The notes under the pieces: generated by a model
Told to the model about the DNA's origin: nothing
The model's input: the letters and a program-made list of their open reading frames with translations, nothing else
The model's database searches: none
NCBI GenBank assembly: GCA_027071315.1
Contig: JALSUP010000042.1
Span: 1-40,244, forward strand
DNA: 40,244 nt
Origin: Sulfurovum sp.
GTDB lineage: Bacteria > Campylobacterota > Campylobacteria > Campylobacterales > Sulfurovaceae
Direction: 5' to 3'
Shown here: positions 31,327-40,106 of the stretch, piece after piece
Position numbering within the stretch: position 1 is the first letter of the stretch
Layout of the letters: every line of letters begins with the position of its first letter
Position numbers and translations under genes: made by a program

Positions 31327-32148
31327 TTACATTTTACCATAAAAATAATTCGTAGCTTCCACAAAACCATCCACAGATCCGCAGTCAAAACGTTTACCCT
31401 TGAATTTATAGGCAATGACATTTCCCTGTTTTGCCTGTTCAAGCAGGGCATCGGTAATTTGGATCTCTCCGCCTTTACCCGGCTTGGTCTCTCTTAAAAT
31501 ATCAAAAATGTCCGGAGTCAGGATGTAACGGCCGATAATCGCCATGTTGGTCGGTGCATCTTTCGGGTCAGGCTTTTCGACCATGTCTGTGACCCTGTAT
31601 GTATCGTCTGTACCGTCTACGAGATTACCTGCAATGACACCGTACTTGTTCGTCTCTTCCAGAGGGACTTCTTCAATGGCAACCACAGAACACTGGTATT
31701 TGTTGTAGACAGAGATCATTTGCTTTAAGACACTGTCTCCCTCATGGTTACAAAGGTCATCGGCAAGCAGGACAGCAAAAGGTTCATCACCGATGAGTGT
31801 TTCCCCTGTGAGAATGGCATGCCCCAGACCTTTCATTTCGACCTGTCTTGTGTAAGAGAAAGTACATTGGGTAATGAGTGAACGGATCTCTGTGAGAAGG
31901 GTCTCTTTTGAACCCCCTTTGATCTGGTGTTCAAGTTCGTAAGAGATGTCAAAATGGTCTTCTATGGCACGTTTACCACGCCCGGTAATAATGGCCATAG
32001 TATGAATATCGGCCTGTACAGCTTCTTCTACTCCATACTGAATGAGAGGTTTCGTGAGGATTGGCAGCATCTCTTTTGGAGTGGCTTTGGTGGCAGGCAG
32101 GAATCTGGTACCGTAACCGGCAGCAGGGAAAAGACATTTTTTGATCAT
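31327..32148 (-). CDS. galU: UTP-glucose-1-phosphate uridylyltransferase
   Basis: GalU makes UDP-glucose from UTP and glucose-1-phosphate in the cytoplasm. The 273-residue product has the nucleotide-binding PAAGYGTRFLPATKATPKEM, VLLADDLCNHEGDSV, the segment GVIAGNLVDG and MVEKPDPKDAPTNMAIIGRY, and ends with KGKRFDCGSVDGFV. Length and motifs match bacterial GalU. It feeds UDP-Glc to GalE and to the WbaP-like enzyme. A TATAAT box lies 37 bases upstream. Confidence 0.95.
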   Translation of the reverse strand: MIKKCLFPAAGYGTRFLPATKATPKEMLPILTKPLIQYGVEEAVQADIHTMAIITGRGKRAIEDHFDISYELEHQIKGGSKETLLTEIRSLITQCTFSYTRQVEMKGLGHAILTGETLIGDEPFAVLLADDLCNHEGDSVLKQMISVYNKYQCSVVAIEEVPLEETNKYGVIAGNLVDGTDDTYRVTDMVEKPDPKDAPTNMAIIGRYILTPDIFDILRETKPGKGGEIQITDALLEQAKQGNVIAYKFKGKRFDCGSVDGFVEATNYFYGKM

Positions 32149-32184
32149 GGGGATACTCTCTTTTATGATTTAATTTAGTGTAGG

Positions 32185-32190
32185 ATTATA
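32185..32190 (-). promoter_or_regulatory. Probable -10 box of the galU-gmd-fcl transcription unit
   Basis: The minus strand reads TTTGCTATAATCCTACAC, a perfect TATAAT, 37 bases before the galU ATG. The upstream stretch is T-rich, as is usual in Campylobacterota promoters without a -35. Confidence 0.55.
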
Positions 32191-32212
32191 GCAAAAACTT
32201 ATTAGAGGTGCC

Positions 32213-33436
32213 CTAACGTTTTTGCTGACTCAATTTCTTTTTCAGAATGATCTTTCCGGCTTCAACGCCCGGCTGGTCATAAGTGTTGACATCGATAAGT
32301 TCTCCGACAAGAGAGGTAAGAAGCTCATAGTAGAAAATAAGCATACCGATATTTTTTTCATCAATGGTTCCGATGCTGATACTGTCAAGCGGGATATCTC
32401 CCTGCTCCAGCAGCGCTTCAAGTGCAGAGTCGCATTGCATGTTAATGAGTTTTGAGAAAGGCAGTTTATTGAGACTGTCCAGGGACTCCAGATGCGGCAA
32501 AGTGATGTCGGGAATGATCTCTGTATGGCAAAAATCTTCTATCTTGATGAAGGTGACGGACTTGTCTCTTGTCCCTTCCATAATAAGCTGTAGAAAAGAG
32601 TGCTGGTCTTTGGGCCCAATGAGACCGACAGGGGTCAAACCGACATTAAAGGCTGAGTGCCGTTGGTGTTTACCCAGACTCTCTCCCCAGAGTTGCACAT
32701 ACCATTCGCAAAAATATTTGAGTGATTCCGAGTAGGCAAAGATACAGTTGATGTGGTACTGAGCATGATGTTTCGCATAAAAGTAGGCTTTACGAAGCAG
32801 GGTGTCTTTCATATACCCATCATTGAAAAAGCTCTTCTTGATACTTTTTGACCCCAGTAAAAGCTGCGCAATGTCAATACCGCAAAGTGCCAGGGGTACG
32901 AGTCCCACCGAAGAGAGTACAGAAAATCTTCCGCCTACATTGTCGGGGAGATGCAGTACTGAAGCGTTGATGGACCGGGCATATTTTTCCAGAGGAGAAC
33001 CCGGGTCGGTAATGAAAGTGTAGGAAGTGGCATCGCTCTGCATGGCATAGATATATTTGTAAACGGAGAAGGTTTCTACCGTTGTACCTGATTTTGATAT
33101 GACAAGAAAATGCGTTTTTTTGATATCAAATGTATCCAGCAGATTGGTAATATTGATAGGGTCCGTACTTTCGAAAAAGCAGAGTTTCCTTTTGAGTGTT
33201 CTGACAGGTTTAATAAACTCATAGACTGCTTTGGCTCCCAGAGAACTTCCGCCAATACCGATGACGGCGATGGTCTCTACGCTTTCAGGAATGGTGTTGA
33301 CATACGCAAGAATGGGGTCAATGTCCTGTTCTGGAAGTCCATAATAGCCAATGCTTTCCTGTTCTTTACAGATGGCATCAAATGCCTGCTTCTGTATACC
33401 TTTGTTTTCATCTTTGCAGTAGAGTGTGTTGATCAT
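32213..33436 (-). CDS. pgi: Glucose-6-phosphate isomerase
   Basis: Pgi interconverts glucose-6-phosphate and fructose-6-phosphate. The 407-residue product is of the short form found in Campylobacterota. It has IAVIGIGGSSLGAKAVYEF, HFLVISKSGTTVETFSVYKY, the catalytic-region GGRFSVLSSVGLVPL and NVGLTPVGLIGPKDQHSFLQ. It overlaps the phosphohexomutase gene upstream by four bases, so Pgi and the mutase are made together and direct carbon from fructose-6-phosphate to sugar-1-phosphates. Confidence 0.94.
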   Translation of the reverse strand: MINTLYCKDENKGIQKQAFDAICKEQESIGYYGLPEQDIDPILAYVNTIPESVETIAVIGIGGSSLGAKAVYEFIKPVRTLKRKLCFFESTDPINITNLLDTFDIKKTHFLVISKSGTTVETFSVYKYIYAMQSDATSYTFITDPGSPLEKYARSINASVLHLPDNVGGRFSVLSSVGLVPLALCGIDIAQLLLGSKSIKKSFFNDGYMKDTLLRKAYFYAKHHAQYHINCIFAYSESLKYFCEWYVQLWGESLGKHQRHSAFNVGLTPVGLIGPKDQHSFLQLIMEGTRDKSVTFIKIEDFCHTEIIPDITLPHLESLDSLNKLPFSKLINMQCDSALEALLEQGDIPLDSISIGTIDEKNIGMLIFYYELLTSLVGELIDVNTYDQPGVEAGKIILKKKLSQQKR

Positions 33437-34809
33437 AGAGAAGCCTTTGCCTCTGCAATAAGTGCATTGACCTTCTCTTCATATGTTTTGGCCAATGCCT
33501 CATCTGTTGATTCAAAACGGGTCACAAGGACAGGGGTGGTGTTGGAAGCACGTACCAGTCCCCAGCCCTTTTCAAAGTTAATGCGTACACCGTCGACATC
33601 AATGATGTTTTGAATGACGGGGAAATCACTTGGAGGATTTTTGAGAAGTGCTTTAACTTTGTCGATAATAGCAAACTTTTCCTCTTCTGTGGTCTCCACT
33701 TTAAGCTCTTCTGTAGAGTAAACAGTCGGCAGTGCTTCTATTTCCGCATCGAGGTCAATACCATCATGGATGAGTTCAAGCATTCTGAGTGTGGCATAAA
33801 TAGCATCGTCATAACCAAAATAGCGGTGTTTGAAAAAGATATGTCCGGAGACTTCACAGGCAAGGTCTGCATGGGTCTCTTTCATTTTGACTTTTAAGTT
33901 GGAGTGTCCCGTTTTGTACATAATGGCTGTCGCACCGCGGCGTTCAAGTTCATCGTACATAACTTGTGAACATTTCACTTCACCGATGACCGTCGGATTT
34001 TCCATCTTGAGCGCATAAAGCAGAGCCATCTGGTCGCCCTTGATGTTGTGCTTGTGTGTCAGGACAGCAATACGGTCGGCATCACCGTCGTACGCAAAGG
34101 CAATATCGCCTTCTTTTTCAAGCAGCGCTTTGACATCTGCCAGGTTCTTTTCTACCGAAGGGTCAGGGTGGTGATTGGGGAAAGTCCCGTCCGGTTCAAG
34201 ATAGAGACCCGTGTAGTTAAAATTCAATGCTTTGAAAATATCTGTAATGACAGTATCGGCAACACCGTTACCTGCATCAATAATGATCTTTTGAGGAAAA
34301 TCCCTAAGGTGTGAAAACTGTTCGACCATGTAGTTGATATAGGGTGTTTTCACATCAATATCTGTTTTGTCGGTATTATCAGCGATCACTTTGTCCTGGT
34401 TGGCAATGATCTCGTCCCCCAAGGCATAAATATCAGACCCGAAGAAGGGACTTTGATTCAGCGTCATTTTAAAACCGTTGTATTCGGAAGGGTTATGGGA
34501 ACCGGTGATCATGACGGATGCAGTCGTCGTCTGGCCATCGAAGTCAATATAGTTTGAAAAATAGTTGACCGGCGTAGCGACCATACCCATGTCCAGGACT
34601 TTACAGCCAGCAGCATTGAGTCCTGAAGTGAGGTAGTCTCTTAGAATGGGGGAGTGCGAACGTGCATCATAGCCAATAGAGACAACATTCCCTGCACCGA
34701 TCTTTTGACCCAGATAGTAACCGATGAGTTTCACCGACTGTTCATTAAGCTCTTTTTTGTAGATACCTCTGATATCGTATTCCCTGAAAATGGAAGATGG
34801 TATTGCCAT
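33433..34809 (-). CDS. Phosphomannomutase/phosphoglucomutase (AlgC/ManB type)
   Basis: The 458-residue alpha-D-phosphohexomutase converts hexose-6-phosphate to hexose-1-phosphate, supplying GalU and GDP-mannose synthesis. It has the phosphoserine loop TASVMITGSHNPSEYNGFKM, the metal loop FAYDGDADRIAVL, the sugar-binding loop ACEVSGHIFFKHRY and the phosphate-binding GLVRASNTTPVLVTRFE. Bifunctional PMM/PGM activity is likely from family membership but not proven. It is first in an operon with pgi, and a TATAAT box lies 26 bases upstream. Confidence 0.92.
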   Translation of the reverse strand: MAIPSSIFREYDIRGIYKKELNEQSVKLIGYYLGQKIGAGNVVSIGYDARSHSPILRDYLTSGLNAAGCKVLDMGMVATPVNYFSNYIDFDGQTTTASVMITGSHNPSEYNGFKMTLNQSPFFGSDIYALGDEIIANQDKVIADNTDKTDIDVKTPYINYMVEQFSHLRDFPQKIIIDAGNGVADTVITDIFKALNFNYTGLYLEPDGTFPNHHPDPSVEKNLADVKALLEKEGDIAFAYDGDADRIAVLTHKHNIKGDQMALLYALKMENPTVIGEVKCSQVMYDELERRGATAIMYKTGHSNLKVKMKETHADLACEVSGHIFFKHRYFGYDDAIYATLRMLELIHDGIDLDAEIEALPTVYSTEELKVETTEEEKFAIIDKVKALLKNPPSDFPVIQNIIDVDGVRINFEKGWGLVRASNTTPVLVTRFESTDEALAKTYEEKVNALIAEAKASL

Positions 34810-34834
34810 TGCCGCCCCTTATAATGTTTTAGAC

Positions 34835-34840
34835 ATTATA
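34835..34840 (-). promoter_or_regulatory. Probable -10 box of the phosphohexomutase-pgi operon
   Basis: The minus strand reads TTGGTTATAATGTCTAA, a perfect TATAAT, 26 bases upstream of the mutase ATG, leaving a short leader of about 18 bases. Confidence 0.5.
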
Positions 34841-34889
34841 ACCAAAAGGTATTAAGGAGCTGTTGTATTTCTGATTTTAAAACGGATGT

Positions 34890-35912
34890 TTAAACCGTGT
34901 ATCCGTTTGGATTGGCAGATTGCCATCGCCAGGAATCTTCACACATTTCATCAATGCCTTTCCGGGCTTCCCAGCCCAGTATCTCTTTTGCGTAGGCAGG
35001 GTCTGCATAACATTTGGCAATGTCTCCGGCACGTCTGGGTGCGATACGGTAGGGTACTTTTTTGCCTGAAGCTTTTTCAAATGCTTTGACCATATCGAGT
35101 ACGGAATAGCCTGTGCCTGTACCAAGGTTGACGGTCATGACTTCCGTAAAATCATTGATCTTGTTAAGTGCTTTGACATGCCCGTCAGCAAGGTCCATGA
35201 CATGGATGTAGTCACGTACCCCTGTGCCGTCATGGGTATCGTAGTCATCACCGAAAACTCCCAGGCATTCAAGTTTGCCTACGGCTGTCTGTGCAATGTA
35301 AGGCATGAGGTTGTTGGGGATGCCGTTAGGGTCTTCCCCGATCGTCCCGGAAGGGTGGGCTCCGACGGGGTTAAAGTAACGCAGCAGTACGATCTTCCAT
35401 TCAGTATCGGAAATGTAAAGGTCTCTCAGTATCTCTTCAACAAAAAGTTTTGACCTGCCGTAGGGGTTGGTCGCAGAGAGAGGAAAATTTTCCAAAATAG
35501 GTGTCGTGTGCGGATCGCCGTAAACAGTTGCGGAAGAAGAAAACACAATACTTTTGCAGCCATGTGCTGCCATGACTTCACAAAGTACAGCTGTACCGTT
35601 GACATTGTTGTCGTAATACTTCAATGGTTTTTCCACTGACTCTCCGACTGCTTTGAGTCCGGCAAAATGGATGACGGCATCGATCTTGTGAGCCTTAAAG
35701 ACTGCATGAAGGTCATCTCTGTTACGGACATCACCTTCAACAGTGGTGAGTGTCTGCCCAATGATCTCTTCCACTCTTTTGACCGCTTCGCGTGAAGCAT
35801 TGCAGAAGTTGTCAAAAATGACGACTTCATAGCCCGCATCTACAAGCTGTACAATGGTATGTGAACCGATATAGCCGGCGCCGCCGGTGACTAAGATTTT
35901 ACGATTTTCCAA
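34890..35912 (-). CDS. galE: UDP-glucose 4-epimerase
   Basis: GalE interconverts UDP-glucose and UDP-galactose with bound NAD. The 340-residue SDR has [18 protein letters not shown], the catalytic [16 protein letters not shown] and [14 protein letters not shown] (Y-x3-K), [18 protein letters not shown] and [16 protein letters not shown]. Length and motifs match GalE. It supplies UDP-Gal, the substrate of Glf. Use of N-acetylated substrates cannot be excluded. It is a separate gene between the mutase operon and a small outer-membrane protein. Confidence 0.95.
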   Translation of the reverse strand: MENRKILVTGGAGYIGSHTIVQLVDAGYEVVIFDNFCNASREAVKRVEEIIGQTLTTVEGDVRNRDDLHAVFKAHKIDAVIHFAGLKAVGESVEKPLKYYDNNVNGTAVLCEVMAAHGCKSIVFSSSATVYGDPHTTPILENFPLSATNPYGRSKLFVEEILRDLYISDTEWKIVLLRYFNPVGAHPSGTIGEDPNGIPNNLMPYIAQTAVGKLECLGVFGDDYDTHDGTGVRDYIHVMDLADGHVKALNKINDFTEVMTVNLGTGTGYSVLDMVKAFEKASGKKVPYRIAPRRAGDIAKCYADPAYAKEILGWEARKGIDEMCEDSWRWQSANPNGYTV

Positions 35913-35951
35913 TGTATTTCCTTTCTTGTATGCCAGTTTTTTTGTGCCAGT

Positions 35952-36512
35952 CTAAAAGCTTAGCTTCAATCCGCCATACCAGTTATCACTCAGTGTATAG
36001 TCATAGCTCTCATAATTGGTGTCAATATATCTGTATCCGGCAAAAACGTGAATATTGGAAATGACTTCCATGTCTGCTTCTGTTCTGAATTCAGAATAAC
36101 TGTCACCGTCTGAGAATGTGAGTACGGAAGGGGCATAGGCAAAACTTGCCAAAAGCAGCGTAGTCGGGATGTCAGAGTCAAAAGGCAAGATGTACTTGAT
36201 TTTTCCAAGGAGAGGAAAAGCCATAAAGTCTTCAGAAAATGCCGCTTTGAATCCGAAACCGAAAATAAGCCCCGGTGCAGATTCAAGAGAATTTTCTCCA
36301 CTGAGACCCAGGGTAAAAAGGTCATCGGTCTCATTATGAAGGTACGTGGCATCAATGAGGTAAGATGTCCCGCCCGTATAGCCGATAGTGGAGTTGAAAT
36401 TGTATGCGCCAAGCAGTTCAACATCGTTACTGTTGATGTCAAGCCCGATACTGCTCTCTGCGTGAAGTAATCCTGACAGTAAGAGTGTACTGAGTAATAG
36501 TTTTCTGATCAT
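35952..36512 (-). CDS. Small outer-membrane beta-barrel protein (hypothetical)
   Basis: The 186-residue product has a clear signal peptide (MIRKLLLSTLLLSGLLHA, cleavage after HAES likely) followed by alternating hydrophobic and polar strands with many aromatic residues, for example VELLGAYNFNSTIGYTGGTS and YESYDYTLSDNWYGGLKLSF. The last residue is phenylalanine, a typical barrel-insertion signal. It probably forms an 8-10-stranded barrel in the outer membrane. AAGGA precedes the ATG by about seven bases. I do not recognise a function. Confidence 0.72.
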   Translation of the reverse strand: MIRKLLLSTLLLSGLLHAESSIGLDINSNDVELLGAYNFNSTIGYTGGTSYLIDATYLHNETDDLFTLGLSGENSLESAPGLIFGFGFKAAFSEDFMAFPLLGKIKYILPFDSDIPTTLLLASFAYAPSVLTFSDGDSYSEFRTEADMEVISNIHVFAGYRYIDTNYESYDYTLSDNWYGGLKLSF

Positions 36513-36719
36513 ATTTTGTTTCCTTGTTGGTCTTCCGTTGATATTTATTCATATAATAACATAGCAATCAGAAAATAGGAATTAAATATGAAGATTCAGT
36601 CTTAAAAAACATGCGAATTAAAGAAAAGAGATGCAAAATTATTCAACATTCAACATTCAACATTCAACATTCAACATTCAACATTCAACATTCAACATTC
36701 AACATTCAACATTCAACAT
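36513..36719. other. Gap between the outer-membrane protein gene and ccoS
   Basis: About 130 bases upstream of the outer-membrane protein hold AT-rich sequence with possible but unconvincing -10 boxes. The rest is the 11-unit 7-bp array. No gene is supported. Confidence 0.6.
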
Positions 36720-36722
36720 TCA
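36642..36722 (+). repeat. 7-bp tandem array (TTCAACA, 11.6 copies) at the ccoS stop codon
   Basis: Eleven perfect TTCAACA units run on the plus strand with no interruption, the longest array of the window. On the minus strand the first heptamer reads TGAATGT, and its TGA is the ccoS stop codon, so the array defines the end of CcoS. Relative to ccoS the orientation is the stop-containing one, unlike the in-frame arrays in fdtB, gmd and fcl. Confidence 0.96.
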
Positions 36723-36977
36723 GTCCGCCGGCATATAATGCTTTTTCTTTTCTGCCTCACGTTTTTTCTTTTCCGCCTTCTGCTTCTGTACCTTTTTTTT
36801 CTCTTCCATCATGACAGCATCTCTTAACTCCTCTTCCCCGTCAAAACGTGCCGCATCGATGAATTTGGACTGGTCGTCGAATTGTCCGGTCTTGACACCC
36901 CAGAGCAGGGCAATGAGACCCAGTGCACCGAGAAAAGTGGAGACACCTATCATTAAAATAACTATAGTATCACTCAT
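36720..36977 (-). CDS. ccoS: cbb3-type cytochrome oxidase assembly protein CcoS
   Basis: CcoS is a small inner-membrane protein needed to mature cbb3 oxidase. The 85-residue product starts MSDTIVILMIGVSTFLGALG, a single membrane helix, followed by LIALLWGVKTGQFDDQSKFI and DAARFDGEE; the WGVKTGQFDD segment is the family signature. It is longer than many CcoS proteins because of a lysine- and glutamate-rich tail (KKKVQKQKAEKKKREAEKKK). The stop codon is formed by a 7-bp repeat array, so the tail length may have been set by that insertion. It overlaps the end of ccoI by four bases. Confidence 0.88.
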   Translation of the reverse strand: MSDTIVILMIGVSTFLGALGLIALLWGVKTGQFDDQSKFIDAARFDGEEELRDAVMMEEKKKVQKQKAEKKKREAEKKKHYMPAD

Positions 36978-39394
36978 GATTTACCTTTAAATTTTAATAT
37001 TTTGATCCGCATGGAATTCCCGACGACCACAAGTGACGAGAGAGACATGGAGAGTGCCGCAATAAACGGGTTGACAAAGCCTGCCACTGCGAGTGGAACG
37101 GCAATGAGATTGTAGAGCAGTGAAAAGCCGAGGTTCTCTTTGACAGCCCTGTAGGTTCTTCTTGAAATTTGATAGGCTTCGACAATGCTTTGCGGCTTTT
37201 CATCGAGCAGTACCACATCACTCACATTAATGGCCACATCGGCACCTCTGCCCATGGCTATGGCAATATTGGATTGTGCCAGGGCAATGGCATCGTTAAT
37301 ACCGTCACCGACCATGACGGTGACCTTGCCACTGTTTTGAAATTCCTGTATCAGTGCCGCCTTTTCCTGTGGCAGGAGTCTGCTGTGAATACTGCTGATG
37401 CCGACTGCTTTGGCCACTTTTTCTGCACTCTGTGCATGGTCTCCCGTAAGCATGACGACTTCAATGCCCATAGCCTGTATCTGTTCGATCGCCTCTTTGG
37501 CACCTTCCCGAATGGTATCGCTCAGTTCAAATCTGGCCACAACTGAGTCATCAATACTGAAAAAGAAGAGAGAATGCTCAGAATCTGCATCGATCCCAAT
37601 GCCTTCTTCCTGTAAAAGGGAGGCATTCCCTCCGAGAAGACGCTGTGCTTTATGGCTTGCTGTGATACCTTTGGCTTCAATGCTTTTAATGTTTTGAAGT
37701 GTGATGGTTTCCAGTGTTTTATGTTCACTGGTGAGATAACGGGCGATCCCTTTGGAAACAGGATGATTGGAAGTACTCACCAGTGCCAGGAGCAGGGCAG
37801 GGTCAAAATCTTCAAAAATTTCAGCGCTCACGACAGTAGGTTTTCCTTCTGTAATGGTACCGGTCTTGTCCAAAGCCAGAAGGTCACTCTTCGCCATGGT
37901 CTCCAAAAAGGCTGCTTCTTTAAAAAGAAGCCCCCGTTTTGCGGCAATGGAGATACCCACAAGGGTTGCCATAGGGGTGGCAAGTCCAAGTGCACAGGGA
38001 CAGGCGATGACAATGACCGAGATACCGACAATGAGTGCCGTCTCAAAACTGCCGTCGAGCCAGTACCAGCCTGCAAAAGTGAGGAGGGAAATGAGCAGGA
38101 TGATATTGGAAAAATAGCCTGAAATGCTGTTGGCCAGCTGCTCGATATGCGGTTTTTTAGTGATGGACTCTTCAAGGAGACTCACAATAGAGGTTAAAAG
38201 AGAGCCGGAAACATCTTTGCTTGCTTGGTAGTGAATAACAGAGTCAAGACAGATAGAACCGCTTAGGATCTCATCGTCTTTCTTTTTATAGACCGGTTCA
38301 CTTTCCCCGCTGAGAGAAGACTCGTCAAAAGAACCCTGTCCTGAAGTCAGTACACCGTCAATAACGACTTTTTCACCCGGCTTTAACTCTATGGTGTCAC
38401 CGACCTGTACATTTTCAACACTCACCAGTGATTTGATGCCATTCAGCACCGTAGTGACTTCTGTGGGTGTCGAACCCATAATGCTGTCAAGGGTATCGAC
38501 GGCATGTTTTTTACTGAGTACTTCGAGGTATTTCCCGACCAGTACAAAGGTGATGATCATCACCACGGAGTCAAAATAGACTTCTCCGCTCTGTGTGGTC
38601 ATGGCATAAATAGAGTAAATGTAGGCAGAGAGTGCGCCCGAGGCCACCAGGGTGTCCATATTGACGATGCGGTTCCTGAAACCGTAGTACGCCCCTCTGA
38701 AAAAAATGTATCCGGAGTAAAAAAGTACAGGTGTTGCCAGAATGAACTCTGCCACATTGAGAATGTCTTTGAAGTTCTGCTCCATACCTGTAAAATATCC
38801 GGCATATTTGGCAATGGCGATCCACATGATGTTCATGGTGCCGAAGACTGCGACCAGTATACGTGAATAGTATGATTTCTTCGCCTGGTTGGCACGCTCT
38901 TCCTGGAGTGAAGGGTCGTAAGGGTACGCGTTGTAGCCGATGGAACGGATGGTTTCTATAATGTGGGAGAGTTTAACCTCTTCAGGGTCCCAGACTACTT
39001 TGGCTTTGTTGTTAGTGTAGTTGATGCTGGCCTCTATGATACCGTCTGTTTTATGCAAAACTTTTTCATTGAGCCAGACACAGGCAGAACAGTGGATGCC
39101 CTCTATGATGAGGTGGATCTCATAGAGTCCGTCTTCCGTCTCTTTGATGTATTTGTTTTTAAAGCCCTCAAGATTGAACTTTTCAAGGTCTTCTGACACA
39201 TTATTGGAAGCAGGCTGCAGGGTGGTGTCGCCCAGTTTTGTGTAAAAGGTATCAAGCCCTTCACTCTCAAGCAAATGGTAAACGCCCTGACAGCCTTTAC
39301 AGCAGAAATAGAGTGTTTTATCATTTTCCTTTTCTGTGATCATGACAGATTCATCAAAAACAAGATTACAATGGGTACATGCTACTTCTGCCAA
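36974..39394 (-). CDS. ccoI: Copper-transporting P-type ATPase for cbb3 oxidase assembly (CcoI/FixI)
   Basis: CcoI moves copper across the inner membrane for cbb3 oxidase. The 806-residue protein has an N-terminal cysteine-rich part (VACTHCNLVF and FCCKGCQGVYHLLE), an HMA domain with GIHCSACVWLNEKV, then eight membrane helices with the ion-binding IACPCALGLATPMA. The phosphorylation site is LLALDKTGTITEGKP and the hinge is VMVGDGINDAIALAQS. The start is a TTG at 39394, with AAGGA six bases upstream; a GTG at 39418 would lie in an inverted-repeat element. ccoS follows with a four-base overlap. Confidence 0.93.
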   Translation of the reverse strand: MAEVACTHCNLVFDESVMITEKENDKTLYFCCKGCQGVYHLLESEGLDTFYTKLGDTTLQPASNNVSEDLEKFNLEGFKNKYIKETEDGLYEIHLIIEGIHCSACVWLNEKVLHKTDGIIEASINYTNNKAKVVWDPEEVKLSHIIETIRSIGYNAYPYDPSLQEERANQAKKSYYSRILVAVFGTMNIMWIAIAKYAGYFTGMEQNFKDILNVAEFILATPVLFYSGYIFFRGAYYGFRNRIVNMDTLVASGALSAYIYSIYAMTTQSGEVYFDSVVMIITFVLVGKYLEVLSKKHAVDTLDSIMGSTPTEVTTVLNGIKSLVSVENVQVGDTIELKPGEKVVIDGVLTSGQGSFDESSLSGESEPVYKKKDDEILSGSICLDSVIHYQASKDVSGSLLTSIVSLLEESITKKPHIEQLANSISGYFSNIILLISLLTFAGWYWLDGSFETALIVGISVIVIACPCALGLATPMATLVGISIAAKRGLLFKEAAFLETMAKSDLLALDKTGTITEGKPTVVSAEIFEDFDPALLLALVSTSNHPVSKGIARYLTSEHKTLETITLQNIKSIEAKGITASHKAQRLLGGNASLLQEEGIGIDADSEHSLFFFSIDDSVVARFELSDTIREGAKEAIEQIQAMGIEVVMLTGDHAQSAEKVAKAVGISSIHSRLLPQEKAALIQEFQNSGKVTVMVGDGINDAIALAQSNIAIAMGRGADVAINVSDVVLLDEKPQSIVEAYQISRRTYRAVKENLGFSLLYNLIAVPLAVAGFVNPFIAALSMSLSSLVVVGNSMRIKILKFKGKS

Positions 39395-39417
39395 GGCGCT
39401 TCCTTTATATATTAGCA

Positions 39418-39670
39418 CACTAAGCGAATGCCCAAATTTTTGATGCTGTGATTTCGTTCATAATCAAGGCAGATTTTTGAAGGACTCGCCTTAGCGAATT
39501 CAATAAAATCTAACGCAGAGTATGGGCGAAAGCGCTGCACCCTCGGGAAGAGCGAGAGAAGGCAACCTGTAAGCAAAAAAACCTTTGAATTAACCAGTTA
39601 GTCCTACAGCTTTTTTCACTCACATCTTACCTCCTCTCACTCTTTCAAAAGTTTGGGTATTTGCTTAGTG
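39418..39670. mobile_element. 253-bp element with 26-bp terminal inverted repeats (MITE-like or structured RNA)
   Basis: The arms 39418-39443 and 39645-39670 are inverted copies with three mismatches in 26 bases. All three mismatches would be G-U pairs in a plus-strand transcript, so the arms can pair fully as RNA. The outer ends are CACTAAGC and GCTTAGTG. The interior has no gene and contains short GC-rich stems such as GACTCGCC and CCCTCGGGAAGAGCGAGAG. It fills the gap between ccoI and the divergent plus-strand gene. I see no clear target duplication. Confidence 0.6.
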
Positions 39671-39716
39671 GGGTAATACGGTGGGTATTTTACCTAAATG
39701 TGGGTAAAATTCTGCA

Positions 39717-40106
39717 ATGGAAAATATACTCACTTATGTCAGCATTTTGATTGTTCTGGAACTTTTTGAAGCCTATATGCAAAAAGCCGATACGCTTTAC
39801 GGGGTGATGGAAAAGCTGAATGTCTGGTACCAAAAGAGTATTTTTGTTTTCTTCCTGATGCATCCTGCTTTCTATTTTGTACTGTTCGTGGTGCTGGTGA
39901 CGGATGTATTCAATATCTATATGATCCTCATTCTGACCTTTAAGATCTTTGACATGTTCTATAAGATGGCGTTGATCAAAAGCATTTTCATTAAACAGAA
40001 AGTCCCTGCTGATCTTTCTGCCATGCTGGAGTGGCCGATCCCGGGATGGTTTTTTCTTTTTGGTGTGGGACTCTACCCACCGCTACTTTTTTATGCACTT
40101 ATTTAA
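39717..40106 (+). CDS. Hypothetical multi-span inner-membrane protein
   Basis: The 129-residue product begins MENILTYVSILIVLELFEAY and has about four hydrophobic helices (residues 4-22, 42-64, 65-82 and 106-128), with WYQKSIFVFFLMHPAFYFVL and EWPIPGWFFLFGVGLYPP. I recall similar small membrane proteins in Campylobacterota but no known function. The start is the first ATG of the frame; the preceding bases (AAATTCTGCA) give no strong ribosome-binding site. It is transcribed away from ccoI, and the 138 bases after it show nothing I can identify. Confidence 0.75.
   Translation: MENILTYVSILIVLELFEAYMQKADTLYGVMEKLNVWYQKSIFVFFLMHPAFYFVLFVVLVTDVFNIYMILILTFKIFDMFYKMALIKSIFIKQKVPADLSAMLEWPIPGWFFLFGVGLYPPLLFYALI

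Noticed and set aside
36642-36722. Regular repeats that might be a CRISPR array
   Set aside because: Units are seven bases with no spacers and no cas genes nearby; it is a simple tandem repeat.
36611-36814. Plus-strand reading frame through the TTCAACA array and into ccoS
   Set aside because: It is open only because the heptamer has no stop on that strand; it overlaps ccoS antisense and has no ribosome-binding site.
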